This document shows positions 1 through 8,944 of a DNA stretch of 64,000 nt, piece after piece; positions within the stretch are counted from its first letter, which is position 1, and each line of letters opens with the position of its first letter. The translations under genes and the position numbers were made by a program. The notes beneath the pieces were generated by a model that was given only the letters and a program-made list of their open reading frames with translations, was not told where the DNA came from and did not search any database. This DNA is from Primorskyibacter marinus (GTDB taxonomy: Bacteria > Pseudomonadota > Alphaproteobacteria > Rhodobacterales > Rhodobacteraceae), in contig NZ_QJSD01000013.1 of the NCBI RefSeq assembly GCF_003313245.1, forward strand, positions 39,941 to 103,940. The letters run 5' to 3'.

Positions 1-1055
1 TCTTCATGCATGTCGAGAAGGAAACCGACGCCGGGCTGATTGTCTCGGGTGCCAAGGTGGTGGCGACCGGATCGGCACTGACCCACTACAATTTCATCGC
101 CCATTACGGCATCCCGGTAAAGGACAAGGAATTCGCCCTGATCTTTACTGCGCCGATGGACGCCGAAGGGGTCAAGCTGATCGCCCGGTCGTCCTATGAG
201 TTCAACGCCGCCGCCACCGGATCGCCGTTCGACTATCCGCTGTCCTCGCGAATGGACGAAAACGATTCCATCCTCGTCTTCGACAAGGTGCTGGTGCCCT
301 GGGAGAACATCTTTGTTTACGGCGACACCGACAAGATCAACCAGTTTTTCCCGGCCTCCGGCTTCGTGCCCCGCTTTACCCTGCACGGGCTGACCCGGTT
401 GTCGGTCAAGCTGGATTTTATCGCCGGCCTGTTCTCGATGGCAGTCGAGGCGACGGGGTCCAAGGATTTCCGCGGCGTGCAGACCGCAGTGGGAGAAGTT
501 CTGGCCTGGCGCAACCTTTTCCATGGTCTATCCGACGCCATGGTGAAATCCCCCGTCCCCTGGGATGGCACGGACGGCTACAACCTGCCCAACACCAATG
601 TCGGCCTTGCCTACCGGGTCTTCGCGCCCATGGCCTATGGCCGGATCAAGGAGTTGATCGAGCGCCATGTTGCATCCGGGCTGATCTATCTGCCCTCCTC
701 GGCGGCCGATTTCGAAAGCGAAGCGATCCGGCCCTATCTCGACCGCTTCGTGCGCGGTTCGAACGGTTATGCGGCCATCGACCGCGTCAAGCTGCTCAAA
801 CTGCTCTGGGATGCCATCGGCACCGAATTCGGCGGCCGGCATGAGCTCTACGAGCGTAATTACGCGGGCAACTACGAAAACACCCGCATCGAGACCCTGT
901 TGAACGCCACTGCCAGTGGCGACCTCGCCAACCTGCAAGGTTTCGTGTCCCAGTGCATGGGCGAATACGACCTGTCCGGCTGGACCGGCAAGGACCTGAT
1001 CAATCCCGATGACATCAACCTCGTCGGACGCGGGATGCTCCAGGGCTTCAGCTGA
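1..1055 (+). CDS. 4-hydroxyphenylacetate 3-hydroxylase (HpaB) family oxygenase, 3' part
   Basis: The visible 350 codons are the C-terminal two thirds of an HpaB/PvcC-type FADH2-dependent aromatic monooxygenase. The frame is open to the left edge, so the N-terminus lies outside the window; full-length members are about 480-520 residues. Family-like segments include [14 protein letters not shown] near the start, [16 protein letters not shown] in the middle, and a helical C-terminal region ending in [12 protein letters not shown]. Such enzymes hydroxylate phenolic rings using reduced flavin from a separate HpaC-type reductase, which is not in the window. The exact substrate cannot be told from sequence. 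A strong stem-loop follows the stop codon, so this is probably the last gene of its transcript. Confidence 0.85.
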   Translation, partial: FMHVEKETDAGLIVSGAKVVATGSALTHYNFIAHYGIPVKDKEFALIFTAPMDAEGVKLIARSSYEFNAAATGSPFDYPLSSRMDENDSILVFDKVLVPWENIFVYGDTDKINQFFPASGFVPRFTLHGLTRLSVKLDFIAGLFSMAVEATGSKDFRGVQTAVGEVLAWRNLFHGLSDAMVKSPVPWDGTDGYNLPNTNVGLAYRVFAPMAYGRIKELIERHVASGLIYLPSSAADFESEAIRPYLDRFVRGSNGYAAIDRVKLLKLLWDAIGTEFGGRHELYERNYAGNYENTRIETLLNATASGDLANLQGFVSQCMGEYDLSGWTGKDLINPDDINLVGRGMLQGFS

Positions 1056-1069
1056 AGATCAGATATTGG

Positions 1070-1100
1070 GGGGCCGTCTCACATCAGAGATGGCCCCTTT
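1070..1100 (+). terminator. Rho-independent-like terminator after the HpaB-family gene
   Basis: An 11-bp stem begins GGGGCC and closes on GGCCCC (1070-1080 with 1087-1097, one G-T wobble). It has a 6-nt loop and is followed by TTT. It lies 15 nt past the stop codon at 1055. The T tract is short, so efficiency is uncertain. Confidence 0.65.
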
Positions 1101-1527
1101 GTCCATCCGCGAGAGAGATGTGATTCCCGAAAATACCCCCTTTGATCGCGAGAGTTTTTCTCTAGATTTTCCTGAATTGGGACAGGATTGCAAACCCAAG
1201 AACGCGTTCATCATCAAACAAGGCGACGATATGGCGGTTCATGGGGCGATGCTTCAGGACGTGTTTCGCCGCCACTCATACCTGACATAGAACTTTTGCA
1301 AGACATGTCTATAAGCACAGGACCACGATGCGATCGGCCTTGACCAAGACAAAGGCGTTCCCGCGTATTCGTCCGTTGCCCGATCGAACACCTTGCCTGG
1401 TCGGGAAAATGCGCTGAAGAAATGTTTCGTTACAGCAAGGTGATCCATGAATGTGATGTCGTACCGCTCAAGGTGCTGCACCTTCTGGTGAGCACCTTGT
1501 CCTGAGGGCTTCGATCCTGGCGATATG
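1101..1527. other. Intergenic stretch with no recognisable gene
   Basis: About 430 bases lie between the terminator and the convergent HxlR-type gene. Short open frames occur on both strands, but none has a convincing start, ribosome site or recognisable family. Decayed coding sequence is possible but cannot be shown. Confidence 0.5.
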
Positions 1528-2214
1528 CTATGTCGTGTATGGCGCGGGCAGTTCGAAAAGATCGATGAACCGATGGCACAGGTCCGCCCTGCCAATTATC
1601 TCAACGCCAACCGTTTCGGGGGCCTCGTTGCCATAAAACACCGCCGCCAAGGGTGGGGCCGCAGGGGCAATGATGCGCAGATCGGGTGCATCCACCTCGC
1701 CCCGCGTGACAGGCAAGGCGCTGTTTTCAAGGCGGGCCGTAAACTGCGCCGTGCCAATGGTAAATTGAATCACGGCCGTCCTCCCCTGCGCGGCCTCAAC
1801 TTTGAACATCGTTCTCAGCGACAGCATGAAGGACACTGGCGAGAGCGGCAGTGTCGGGTCATGCAATGGCGAAGCTGCGGCCCAGCGACCGAGTTCCTGG
1901 ATGATCGGTTCAGCCGCATAGCCCCAGCCCGTCAGACCGTAGAGCTGCGCCGGCACCGGTTCGGGCGCTGTCGAACGCGCGATCACGCCATGGCCCTCAA
2001 GCCCAGCGAGCCGTTCGGTCAGCACCTTGGCGCTGAGCCCCGGCAAGCTGGTGCGAATATCGCTGAAGCGGCGCGGCCCGAACATCAACTCGCGGACAAT
2101 CAGCATGGACCAGCGTTCGCCCAGCAACTCAAGCCCGAAGGCCGTGCCGCAGGCATCAGCGTACCAGCGTCCGTGGGGGGATTTCGCCATTTTGGTATCT
2201 TTTTGTAACTTCAT
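1528..2214 (-). CDS. HxlR-type winged-helix regulator with C-terminal SCP2-like domain
   Basis: 228 residues. An N-terminal winged helix (about residues 15-105) carries the HxlR-like pattern GLELLGERWSMLIVREL followed by GPRRFSDIRTSLPGLS. The C-terminal half (about 120-225) looks like the small SCP2/sterol-carrier-like ligand domain found in some long HxlR proteins, suggesting a hydrophobic ligand; this is an inference. Plain HxlR proteins are only about 100-150 residues. It is divergent from the DUF1428-GST-hydrolase run and may control it. An alternative start is Met9 (2190); neither start has a strong Shine-Dalgarno. Confidence 0.8.
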   Translation of the reverse strand: MKLQKDTKMAKSPHGRWYADACGTAFGLELLGERWSMLIVRELMFGPRRFSDIRTSLPGLSAKVLTERLAGLEGHGVIARSTAPEPVPAQLYGLTGWGYAAEPIIQELGRWAAASPLHDPTLPLSPVSFMLSLRTMFKVEAAQGRTAVIQFTIGTAQFTARLENSALPVTRGEVDAPDLRIIAPAAPPLAAVFYGNEAPETVGVEIIGRADLCHRFIDLFELPAPYTT

Positions 2215-2408
2215 GGTTGCTTTTTATAACTCAAGGAGTTTAGCCTGTCCACGTCCGGACATACGACTCGGGAGGAATGTCATGTCACAACAGGTGCACA
2301 TTCCCAAGTTCTCAGATGGCGTTGTCGGGGGCCCGTGATCAAAGCCAAGCGATCACCCTGTCGCGATCAATGATTGACGCAAGCCTGGATGCAAAAAGGA
2401 GAGACACC

Positions 2409-2762
2409 ATGACCTATGTCGCCGGGTTCCTGACCCCCGTCCCGAATGAAAACAAAGAAGCCTATATCGCAAGTGTCCACAAGGCCTGGCCGCTGTTCAA
2501 AGAATACGGTGCCTTGCAGATCGTGGAAAACTGGGGCGACGATGTCCCGGAAGGTAAGCACACCGATTTCAAACGTGCCGTGGCGTTGGAGGATGGCGAA
2601 ACCGTTTGTTTTTCCTGGATCATCTGGCCCGACAAGGACACGCACGACAAATGCGGTGCCAGCATGCAGAGCGATCCGCGCTGGCAGGAGATGGACATGC
2701 CTTTTGACGGCAAGCGGATGATGTGGGGCGGCTTCACGCCCATGGTTGAGGAAAAGGCCTGA
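2409..2762 (+). CDS. DUF1428 family protein
   Basis: 117 residues. It matches the small DUF1428 family (ferredoxin-like alpha/beta barrel), with the typical opening YVAGFLTPVP, a central ENWGDDVPEGKHTDF segment and a C-terminal FDGKRMMWGGF. The biochemical role of the family is not established. The start at 2409 is preceded by AAAGGAGAG at good spacing. The frame stays open further upstream to 2277, but that extension is not family-like. The stop codon directly abuts the following GST start, so the two genes are probably co-transcribed. Confidence 0.85.
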   Translation: MTYVAGFLTPVPNENKEAYIASVHKAWPLFKEYGALQIVENWGDDVPEGKHTDFKRAVALEDGETVCFSWIIWPDKDTHDKCGASMQSDPRWQEMDMPFDGKRMMWGGFTPMVEEKA

Positions 2763-3425
2763 GTGGTGATGAAGGACGATACCCCACAGTTGACGATCTG
2801 GACCTTTGACTGGGTGCCCGATGGCCCGCGCGGCTACGTTCGGGACCTGCGGTTAAGTTGGGCCTGCGAGGAGGCGGGGTTGGACTATCAGGTCCGCACG
2901 GTTCCTTTTGAGGATCGCGGGGCAGAACATCTTGCCCATCAGCCTTTCGGCCAGGTGCCGTTTTTGACAGATGGCGACCTGCGTCTCTTTGAAAGTGGCG
3001 CGTGCCTGCTGCATCTTGCCGAGAAGAGCGAGGCCCTGATGCCGCAGAGCCCGGCAGAGAAAGCGGACACGCTGTCCTGGGTCGTTGCGGCATTGAACTC
3101 TGTCGAGATGGTCAGCCTGCCGTGGTGGTTCGTAGGATTGTCGAACCCACCCGAGAATCCGCTTGAAGGCTGGCTGCGCACACGTCTTGACGTGCTGGAG
3201 GGTCTGTTTGCCGCGCGTGACTGGCTGGCCGCCGGGCGTTTCACCGCCGCCGATCTGATCATGGCGGATGTTCTGCGCCTGCCTTGGGTCCGCGACCTTG
3301 GCGGATATCCCGCAACGGACGCTTATGTGGCGCGGATCTGTGCGCGCCCCGCCTTTCAAAAGGCCTATTCCAACCAAATGGCCCACTTCGCCGCAGCAGA
3401 CGCGGCCCGCGCCGGTGAAACGTAA
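2763..3425 (+). CDS. Glutathione S-transferase family protein
   Basis: 220 residues. The N-terminal thioredoxin-like domain (about 10-85) contains PFGQVPFLTDGDLRLFESGA, which holds the cis-Pro and the E-S pair that bind the glutathione gamma-glutamyl group. An all-helical C-terminal domain follows, with the hydrophobic-core segment AAGRFTAADLIMADVLR near residues 157-173. It probably conjugates or reduces electrophiles with glutathione in the cytosol; the substrate is unknown. GTG at 2763 and ATG at 2769 are both possible starts. It is packed between the DUF1428 gene and the secreted hydrolase. Confidence 0.88.
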   Translation: MVMKDDTPQLTIWTFDWVPDGPRGYVRDLRLSWACEEAGLDYQVRTVPFEDRGAEHLAHQPFGQVPFLTDGDLRLFESGACLLHLAEKSEALMPQSPAEKADTLSWVVAALNSVEMVSLPWWFVGLSNPPENPLEGWLRTRLDVLEGLFAARDWLAAGRFTAADLIMADVLRLPWVRDLGGYPATDAYVARICARPAFQKAYSNQMAHFAAADAARAGET

Positions 3426-3446
3426 AATCTCTTGGAAAGAAGTGAT

Positions 3447-4331
3447 ATGACCAGCCAAACCAGTACCAATCTCCGCAACTCTCTTTTGCCCGCCGCAGCG
3501 CTTTTCTCTGCATTGGCTCTGCCCGCTGTCGCACAGGTCACGACGGGCCGGGTCATGTCCGGCGATCTGGGCATCTACTACGAGGTTCACGGCGATCTCA
3601 CATCAGGCGTGACACCATTTCTCGTCCTGCATGGCGGCATGGGGGCAATCAGCGGCGATTTTGGCGATTTGCTGCCCGTTCTGACCGAACAGCGCCCCGT
3701 GATAGGGATCGAGCAACAGGGTCACGGCCATACGGGCGGACGTGAGGCCCAAGTCACGCTGGACGTCATGCGCGACGACACGCTGGCGGTACTTGATGCG
3801 CTGAAGGTGGAACGTGTGCATGTGGTCGGCTTTTCCATGGGGGGCATGCTGGCGATGGAACTCGGCGTGACCGCGCCGGAGCGGCTTGAAACCCTCTCTG
3901 CGATTTCGGTCAGTCAGAACCATGACGGCATGCATCCCGCCATTGTGGAAATGAACCGCAACCCCGGCGCGGCCCCATCACCTGAGGCGCTGGAACTGAT
4001 GCCAACGCAAGAGGACTTCGCCGGGATGCAGGCGGCATATGCCGACAATCCAGACGGCCCCGAGCAGTTCGAGCGCACGATGCAGCAGCTTCACACACTG
4101 ATCGTCGGTGATTGGGGCTGGAGCGATGATGAACTGACAGCAATAGAGGTGCCCACGCTGCTGTTGCTGGGTGATACCGATTTCACGCCTGTCGAACACG
4201 CCGCACAGATGGCGCAGAAGATCGGGGCACAGCTTGCCGTGCTGCCGGACACGACGCACGTGTCGATCATGTCCCGCGCTGATTGGCTGGCACCTTTGAT
4301 CGCGAACCGGATCAAAACGGCGCAAGAGTGA
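3447..4331 (+). CDS. Secreted alpha/beta hydrolase
   Basis: 294 residues. A signal peptide of about 29 residues ends in LALPAVAQ, so the enzyme should be periplasmic. The alpha/beta hydrolase landmarks are present: oxyanion-hole HGG (residues 62-64), nucleophile elbow GFSMGG with Ser130, a candidate acid in LLLLGDTDFTP and a catalytic His in DTTHVSIM. The ester or amide substrate cannot be predicted. The start at 3447 is preferred over the in-frame TTG at 3432 because AAAGAAG precedes it at suitable spacing. It lies 21 bp after the GST gene, probably in the same operon. Confidence 0.87.
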   Translation: MTSQTSTNLRNSLLPAAALFSALALPAVAQVTTGRVMSGDLGIYYEVHGDLTSGVTPFLVLHGGMGAISGDFGDLLPVLTEQRPVIGIEQQGHGHTGGREAQVTLDVMRDDTLAVLDALKVERVHVVGFSMGGMLAMELGVTAPERLETLSAISVSQNHDGMHPAIVEMNRNPGAAPSPEALELMPTQEDFAGMQAAYADNPDGPEQFERTMQQLHTLIVGDWGWSDDELTAIEVPTLLLLGDTDFTPVEHAAQMAQKIGAQLAVLPDTTHVSIMSRADWLAPLIANRIKTAQE

Positions 4332-4359
4332 TGGCGCGAAGCCGGTACTGGACGAAGAT

Positions 4360-4641
4360 ATGACAGAGATCATCGGTAGCCCTGATTGCGGCAATTCACC
4401 GAAGAACAAATTCGTGCAGGACATCGTTGAATACGGCGCGGGAAAGGCCGAGCAGTTTGGCGCTACGGAAAGCTATCTTGCAGGTAACAACCTGGCCAGC
4501 ACCTACGATCGCCTGACGGAAAGCGGTGTCAGCTTCACCCAGACCCCGGTAGATGCGGATGCGGTTCACATGGCGTTGCTTGATGACACATGCGGCAACC
4601 TGATCCAGCTTGTGCAGATCAAGGATGCGCAAACGCGGTGA
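4360..4641 (+). pseudogene. Chimeric remnant: SnoaL-like N-terminus joined to a VOC (glyoxalase-like) C-terminus
   Basis: 93 codons. The first part (IIGSPDCGNSPKNKFVQDI) resembles the opening of small NTF2/SnoaL-like proteins. From about residue 38 the sequence resembles the second half of a VOC protein, with a metal-ligand-type ending in LLDDTCGNLIQLVQI. Neither half is a complete domain, so this looks like a deletion-fusion of two neighbouring genes rather than a working protein. The frame continues a few codons upstream of the ATG without another start. The assignment of both halves is by eye. Confidence 0.55.
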
Positions 4642-4711
4642 CGGGCGCTTGCGGTCCAATCCAAATGCCATCACCCGGCAAACAACCGCGTGGTGGCATT
4701 AACTTAACCGC

Positions 4712-5050
4712 TCACCCCATCTGCTCGCGGCGCAGCAGGATCACTGTCCCGGCCGGGTCTGATGTCCAATGGCCAGTGACATTGGTCAGCGGCTCCAGCT
4801 CGTCGCGGCAGGGGCTGCCCAGATGCGACAGTGCGGCGTCCGGATCGTCATCGAACAGCTCGATCCAGACATCTGTCTGGCTCTGGTGGGGCACCCGGTC
4901 GATCCACAGGGTTAAGCTGCCGAAATTGAAGCCCGTGCTGTTGTCCAACTCGCGGGTGACCGTCAGGCCCACCTTGTCGCGGTAGAAGGCCACAGTCTCT
5001 TCCCAGCGGTGCATCGGCACTTTGATGGCGATGTTCTTTCCCGGTTCCAT
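4712..5050 (-). CDS. VOC (glyoxalase/bleomycin-resistance-like) family protein
   Basis: 112 residues forming one VOC fold of two beta-alpha-beta3 units. Typical pieces are the WEETVAFYRDKVGLTV helix-strand, FGSLTLWIDR, and the C-terminal TSDPAGTVILLRR. Members are metal-dependent lyases, dioxygenases or drug-binding proteins; the substrate is unknown. The start at 5050 is chosen because AGAGGAAC lies at proper spacing; the earlier in-frame ATG at 5098 would overlap the upstream gene. It follows the AHSA1-type gene by 28 bp and is probably co-transcribed with it under the ArsR regulator. Confidence 0.82.
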   Translation of the reverse strand: MEPGKNIAIKVPMHRWEETVAFYRDKVGLTVTRELDNSTGFNFGSLTLWIDRVPHQSQTDVWIELFDDDPDAALSHLGSPCRDELEPLTNVTGHWTSDPAGTVILLRREQMG

Positions 5051-5078
5051 GTGATGTAGTTCCTCTTTCAACGTTGAT

Positions 5079-5525
5079 TTACCTGTAGAAACCGTCACGC
5101 AGGTTGATCCCGTGCTCCAGCCAGGCCTTCATCGCGCAGAGCATTGCCGTCCAGCCCTCACAGTTCCCAAAACATGAGGTCAGCCCGGCCTCGGTTTCGG
5201 GCCAGCCGTATTCGCTGATCCGCACCAAGGTGCGCCCGCCCTCCAGCGGGCTGAACTCCATGGTCACGGTCGTCCATGTGGAGGTTTTTTGGTCCGCCTC
5301 CCACTGCAAGACAATTTTTCTGTTGGGGATCACTTCCAGCACCATCACCGGGAAGGCGCCGGGAAAATCGTGGAAATCCCACGTCACCTCGACGCCGCTT
5401 TTCAGCCGCCCCCGCGCCCCGCCGGTGGTGAAGTATTGCGACAGAAGGTCAGGCGAGACCACGGCTTCGAAGACCTCCTCGACCGGCTTGGCGATACGCC
5501 CGGCCACTGTAAATTTCAGTTCCAC
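5079..5525 (-). CDS. SRPBCC/AHSA1-type domain protein
   Basis: 148 residues covering one START-like SRPBCC domain. It begins with the IAKPVEEVFEAVVSP helix typical of AHSA1-type (polyketide-cyclase-like) proteins and ends with a long C-terminal helix around GWTAMLCAMKAWLEHG. Such proteins bind hydrophobic ligands; in bacteria they often pair with an ArsR-type regulator and a VOC gene, exactly the arrangement here. The start is GTG at 5525. It is divergent from the ArsR gene, with the operator in between. Confidence 0.85.
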   Translation of the reverse strand: MELKFTVAGRIAKPVEEVFEAVVSPDLLSQYFTTGGARGRLKSGVEVTWDFHDFPGAFPVMVLEVIPNRKIVLQWEADQKTSTWTTVTMEFSPLEGGRTLVRISEYGWPETEAGLTSCFGNCEGWTAMLCAMKAWLEHGINLRDGFYR

Positions 5526-5557
5526 GATACGAATCCTCTTTGCCTCGCTTTTATAAT

Positions 5558-5573
5558 GTTATAATTCTATAAC
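5558..5573. promoter_or_regulatory. Palindromic operator in the ArsR/AHSA1 divergent region
   Basis: A perfect inverted repeat GTTATA-N4-TATAAC directly abuts the ArsR start codon and lies about 33 bp from the divergent AHSA1 start. AT-rich palindromes of this kind are typical ArsR-family operators, so it is probably bound by the adjacent regulator to control both directions. Binding is inferred, not shown. Confidence 0.6.
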
Positions 5574-5936
5574 ATGTCAATCGAAGATCAATATGATGCC
5601 TTGTTCAAAGCCCTCGGGCACCGCGTGCGGCGGCAAATACTGGATCTGATCAAGGACGGCCCGAAGACGACCGGCGTGCTGTGCAAGACGCTGGCAGAGC
5701 TTGACCGATGCACGGTGATGCAGCATTTGTCAGTATTGGAAAAAGCCGGGTTGGTCGTAGTCGAACGGCGCGGGCGTGAACGCTGGAACCATCTGGATGC
5801 CTTGCCGATCCATGATCTGCAAACCAGGTGGATCGGACCTTACGCCGCGCACGCGATCACGATGCTAGATGATCTAAGTAGGCTGGCCGGAACCGATGCG
5901 CCGGCCGCCGACATTGCTGACAAGAGTAATGCCTGA
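5574..5936 (+). CDS. ArsR/SmtB-family winged-helix repressor
   Basis: 120 residues. The winged-helix pattern is clear: FKALGHRVRRQILDLIKDG (helices 1-2), a recognition helix within CTVMQHLSVLEKAGLV, and the wing VVVERRGRERWNHLD. No CxC metal motif is present, so it is more like the non-metal ArsR subgroup that accompanies AHSA1/VOC genes. The operator ends at the base before the ATG and no Shine-Dalgarno is visible, suggesting a leaderless or tightly autoregulated transcript. Confidence 0.85.
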   Translation: MSIEDQYDALFKALGHRVRRQILDLIKDGPKTTGVLCKTLAELDRCTVMQHLSVLEKAGLVVVERRGRERWNHLDALPIHDLQTRWIGPYAAHAITMLDDLSRLAGTDAPAADIADKSNA

Positions 5937-6277
5937 GACGCTTGAGCAGGGCGTTTTGTCCGCTCCTCACTTGTAAGAACAGCCCGCAGCGAGTGGGTCG
6001 TTTGAAAATCGTTCCTCCGCTTGGCTTTCGATGACCAGGTCGCCGAGATTCAGCGTCGTGTTACCGGAATGAACGGCTTTGCCGCACTCGGCATACACGT
6101 CACGGAGGCCGTCGGATAAGTATGGCCGGGGAAAGGGGACGCATGGCCGCCGCCCGAATTAAGCAAAAAGACGTCCAACATTTCGAAGCAGAGCGTTGAC
6201 GAAACGAATGGCATCTCATTCTGGGCTCTCGCATGCTTGACGCCGCCGCGAACTGTAATTAGGCAATGCGCTATGGC
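5937..6277. other. Intergenic stretch before the tRNA, no gene seen
   Basis: About 340 bases between the ArsR gene and the tRNA. Frames are short and broken on both strands and no family is recognisable. The promoter of the tRNA gene must lie in the last part. Confidence 0.5.
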
Positions 6278-6354
6278 GGGCCTGTAGCTCAATTGGTTAG
6301 AGCAGAGCGCTCATAACGCTTTGGTTGCGGGTTCAAGTCCTGCCGGGCCTACCA
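6278..6354 (+). tRNA. tRNA with CAU anticodon, probably tRNA-Ile2 (lysidine type)
   Basis: A 77-nt cloverleaf with encoded CCA. The acceptor GGGCCTG pairs with CGGGCCT through two wobble pairs, the D arm is GCTC/GAGC, the anticodon stem-loop is GAGCG-CTCATAA-CGCTT, and the T arm is GCGGG-TTCAAGT-CCTGC. CAU can be elongator Met, initiator Met or Ile2. The initiator-type run of three G-C pairs in the anticodon stem is absent. The body resembles AUA-decoding Ile2 tRNAs, in which C34 is converted to lysidine by TilS. The amino-acid assignment is therefore likely but not certain. Confidence 0.9.
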
Positions 6355-6538
6355 GATGCCTCAATAATTTGTTTTATTGCAGGAATGCGTCTTGTCTGGA
6401 TGAACTTCTCGGGACGGTTCAGTCCGTACAGTTCGGAATGCTAGCCTGATCCCACCATTTACGCATATCGCCGTCCAAGCAATTTTCAGGGCAAGGCTTT
6501 CCGTCGCGCGTCTCCAGGAAGATAGCCGGAGGGGACGT

Positions 6539-7990
6539 TCAGGTCTGCGCGATAGCCAGAAGACCCTCGACGTTCAGATGCGTCTCGAGATGCGCGGCCA
6601 GCGCATCCAGTGTTTCCTCGACCACGCCATTGTAGGATTGCGGGCCTGTACTTACGCCAAGTGCGGCAAGCCAGGCGCGGCGAAACGCATCATCGGCGAA
6701 CATCCCGTGCAGATAGCTGCCGCTGATCCGGCCATCGGGCGACACCGCGCCTTCGGGAGCGTCCGCGACATGGGCAAAGGGCCGCATCCTGTCGGGGCCG
6801 TCGCTGGTGCCGATGTGGATTTCATAGCCGCTGAAGGGCAGGCCCGTGGCCACATGACGGCCCGTCACCTCGGTCAGGTGTTTGTCGCCCCCCATTACCG
6901 TCGTGGTGTCAAGCAAACCCAGTCCGGGCGTGACGCCCGGCGGACCCTCCAGCCCATCGGGGTCGGCAACGCTTTGCCCCAGCATCTGATAGCCGCCGCA
7001 TATCCCCAGTATGCGGCCGCCGCGTCGGTGATGTGCGATCAGGTCGATGTCCCAGCCCTGCGCGCGCAAGAATGCCAGATCGCCCCGTGTCGATTTCGAT
7101 CCGGGCAGGATCACCACATCGGCATCCGCCGGCAGAGGGTGCCCGGCAGCTAGCATCGTTACCCGCACTCCCGGTTCTGCCAGAAGCGGATCGAGATCGT
7201 CAAAATTGGCAATGCGTGAGAATTGCAGGCAGACAATATGCAGACGTCCCTTGGAGGGTGCCTGTCGGATATCCAGCGCATCCTCGGCAGGCAGGCGCCA
7301 AGCATCGGCGAACCAGGGTGCGACACCAAAGCCGCGCCAGCCCGTGTGCGCCTCGATCATGGCATAGCCATCGTCGAAAAGACGCGGATCCCCGCGAAAC
7401 TTGTTGATGATAAAGCCGCAGACACGGGCGGCATCCGCCGGGTCCAGCACCGCTTGTGTGCCGACGATCTGTGCGATGACGCCGCCACGGTCGATGTCGC
7501 CGCAGAGGATAACGGGCACTCCGGCGGCTTCGGCAAAGCCCATATTGGCGATATCGCCCTTGCGCAGATTGATTTCCGCCGGGCTGCCAGCCCCCTCGAC
7601 GATCACCAGATCATGCGCGCGGCCCAGCCGACCGAAACTGTCCAGAACCGAAGCCATCAGGGTGGGCTTGATTTTGAAATAATCGCGGGCCTTGGTGGTC
7701 GTCAGTCGCTGGCCCTGCACGATCACCTGCGCCCCCGTGTCGGTTTCCGGCTTTAGCAGGACGGGGTTCATGTCGGTATGCGCGCGCAGCCCGCAGGCCT
7801 GTGCCTGAAGCGCCTGCGCGCGGCCGATCTCGCCGCCATCGGATGTGACGGCAGCGTTATTCGACATGTTCTGTGGCTTGAACGGGGCCACCGACAACCC
7901 GCGATTGCGGGCGGCGCGGCACAGCCCTGCAACCAGCATGGATTTGCCGACATTGGACCCGGTGCCCTGAATCATCAGCGCCCGCGCCAT
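6539..7990 (-). CDS. cobQ: Cobyric acid synthase
   Basis: 483 residues. It amidates the b, d, e and g side chains of adenosylcobyrinic acid a,c-diamide with glutamine and ATP. The N-terminal P-loop-like GTGSNVGKS (residues 9-17) and the [10 protein letters not shown] segment mark the synthetase domain. The C-terminal class-I glutamine amidotransferase domain has the nucleophile Cys in [12 protein letters not shown] and a catalytic His in GSYLHGMF. The start at 7990 (MARALMIQ) is the family-like start; the frame is open further upstream but overlaps cobO. It lies 2 bp after cobO on the minus strand. Confidence 0.96.
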   Translation of the reverse strand: MARALMIQGTGSNVGKSMLVAGLCRAARNRGLSVAPFKPQNMSNNAAVTSDGGEIGRAQALQAQACGLRAHTDMNPVLLKPETDTGAQVIVQGQRLTTTKARDYFKIKPTLMASVLDSFGRLGRAHDLVIVEGAGSPAEINLRKGDIANMGFAEAAGVPVILCGDIDRGGVIAQIVGTQAVLDPADAARVCGFIINKFRGDPRLFDDGYAMIEAHTGWRGFGVAPWFADAWRLPAEDALDIRQAPSKGRLHIVCLQFSRIANFDDLDPLLAEPGVRVTMLAAGHPLPADADVVILPGSKSTRGDLAFLRAQGWDIDLIAHHRRGGRILGICGGYQMLGQSVADPDGLEGPPGVTPGLGLLDTTTVMGGDKHLTEVTGRHVATGLPFSGYEIHIGTSDGPDRMRPFAHVADAPEGAVSPDGRISGSYLHGMFADDAFRRAWLAALGVSTGPQSYNGVVEETLDALAAHLETHLNVEGLLAIAQT

Positions 7991-7992
7991 GC

Positions 7993-8604
7993 CTACATCT
8001 CCACACCGTTTTGCGCCTTGATGCCGTCGCGGAACGGATGCTTGACCAGCGTCATTTCGGTAACAAGGTCCGCCGCCTCGATCAGTTCGGGTTTCGCGTT
8101 GCGCCCGGTCAGGCAAACATGGGTCATGGGCGGTTTGTGGTGCAGCAGAAAATCGACAACCTCGTCGATATCCAGATAGTCATACCGCAGGGCGATATTG
8201 ATTTCGTCGAGCAGAACAAAGCGAATATCAGGGTCGAGGATCTGCTCTTTGGCGATCTTCCAGCCGTTTTGCGCGGCCGCTATATCGCGTTCGCGGTCCT
8301 GTGTTTCCCATGTGAACCCTTCGCCCGAGACGAAAAACCGGCAGTCATCGGCAAAGCGGTCGCGCAGGAACAGCTTTTCACCGGTCACCCAATCGCCCTT
8401 GATGAACTGGACCACAGCGCAGGGCATGCCGTGGGCGATGCAGCGCATGATCATGCCGAACCCTGATGACGATTTGCCCTTGCCCGCGCCGGTATGGACG
8501 ATGATCAGGCCTTTTTCCTCGGTCTTGGTCTGCATCATCTTGTCACGGGCCTGCTTGATCTTGCGCATTTTATCCGCATGGCGCGTATTAATGTCGTCGG
8601 TCAT
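7993..8604 (-). CDS. cobO: Cob(I)yrinic acid a,c-diamide adenosyltransferase (CobO/BtuR type)
   Basis: 203 residues. It transfers the 5'-deoxyadenosyl group from ATP to cobalt(I) of the corrin. The P-loop is GAGKGKSS (residues 39-46), and [15 protein letters not shown] is the family's second conserved block. It is translated first in the leftward cobO-cobQ pair. It is divergent from the DUF1636-cobW operon, whose riboswitch starts about 50 bp away on the opposite strand; no second riboswitch facing cobO is visible. Confidence 0.96.
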   Translation of the reverse strand: MTDDINTRHADKMRKIKQARDKMMQTKTEEKGLIIVHTGAGKGKSSSGFGMIMRCIAHGMPCAVVQFIKGDWVTGEKLFLRDRFADDCRFFVSGEGFTWETQDRERDIAAAQNGWKIAKEQILDPDIRFVLLDEINIALRYDYLDIDEVVDFLLHHKPPMTHVCLTGRNAKPELIEAADLVTEMTLVKHPFRDGIKAQNGVEM

Positions 8605-8653
8605 TGTTCATCCCCGTTCTTGACAATCCAATTGGTTTGGGAGCATCTGCACC

Positions 8654-8839
8654 TGTGTTGGTGCCTGTGTAAACAGGTGAAAAGGGAATGTGCGCCCGGA
8701 GGTTTTCCGGTTAAGCACAGCCGCCCCCGCGACCGAGAACGGAAAAAGGTGGATCACCGCCACTGGCCAAAGGCTGGGAAGGCAGATCCACCGCAGGGCA
8801 CCGCCCCTAAATCCGTGAGCCGGGAGACCTGCCAACACA
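8654..8839 (+). ncRNA. Cobalamin (B12) riboswitch upstream of DUF1636-cobW-cobN
   Basis: The conserved elements occur in order: closing stem TGTGTTGG (8654-8661) with CCAACACA (8832-8839), the GGTGAAAAGGGAA block, CAGCCGCCCCCGCGAC, a GCCACTG, and the B12 box GAGCCGGGAGACCTGCC just before the closing strand. A perfect TTGACA -35-like hexamer stands at 8620. A second imperfect stem around 8841-8866 (CGACCGGA with TCCGGTGTCG) could be the expression platform. It should switch off the downstream cob operon when adenosylcobalamin is plentiful. Confidence 0.93.
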
Positions 8840-8944
8840 TGTTGCCACGACCGGACGGGGTGTTCCGGTGTCGGGGATTGCTCTGCTGGTCAGTGCCGCC
8901 TCGCCATCAGACCCGCGTCCCATTTCTAAATGGGACCGAAGACC

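Noticed and set aside
1254-1595. A 113-codon minus-strand frame beyond the HxlR gene
   Set aside because: It overlaps the HxlR coding region in another frame and shows no family resemblance.
2277-2408. N-terminal extension of the DUF1428 protein to 161 residues
   Set aside because: The extra 44 residues are not family-like, and a better ribosome site stands directly before 2409.
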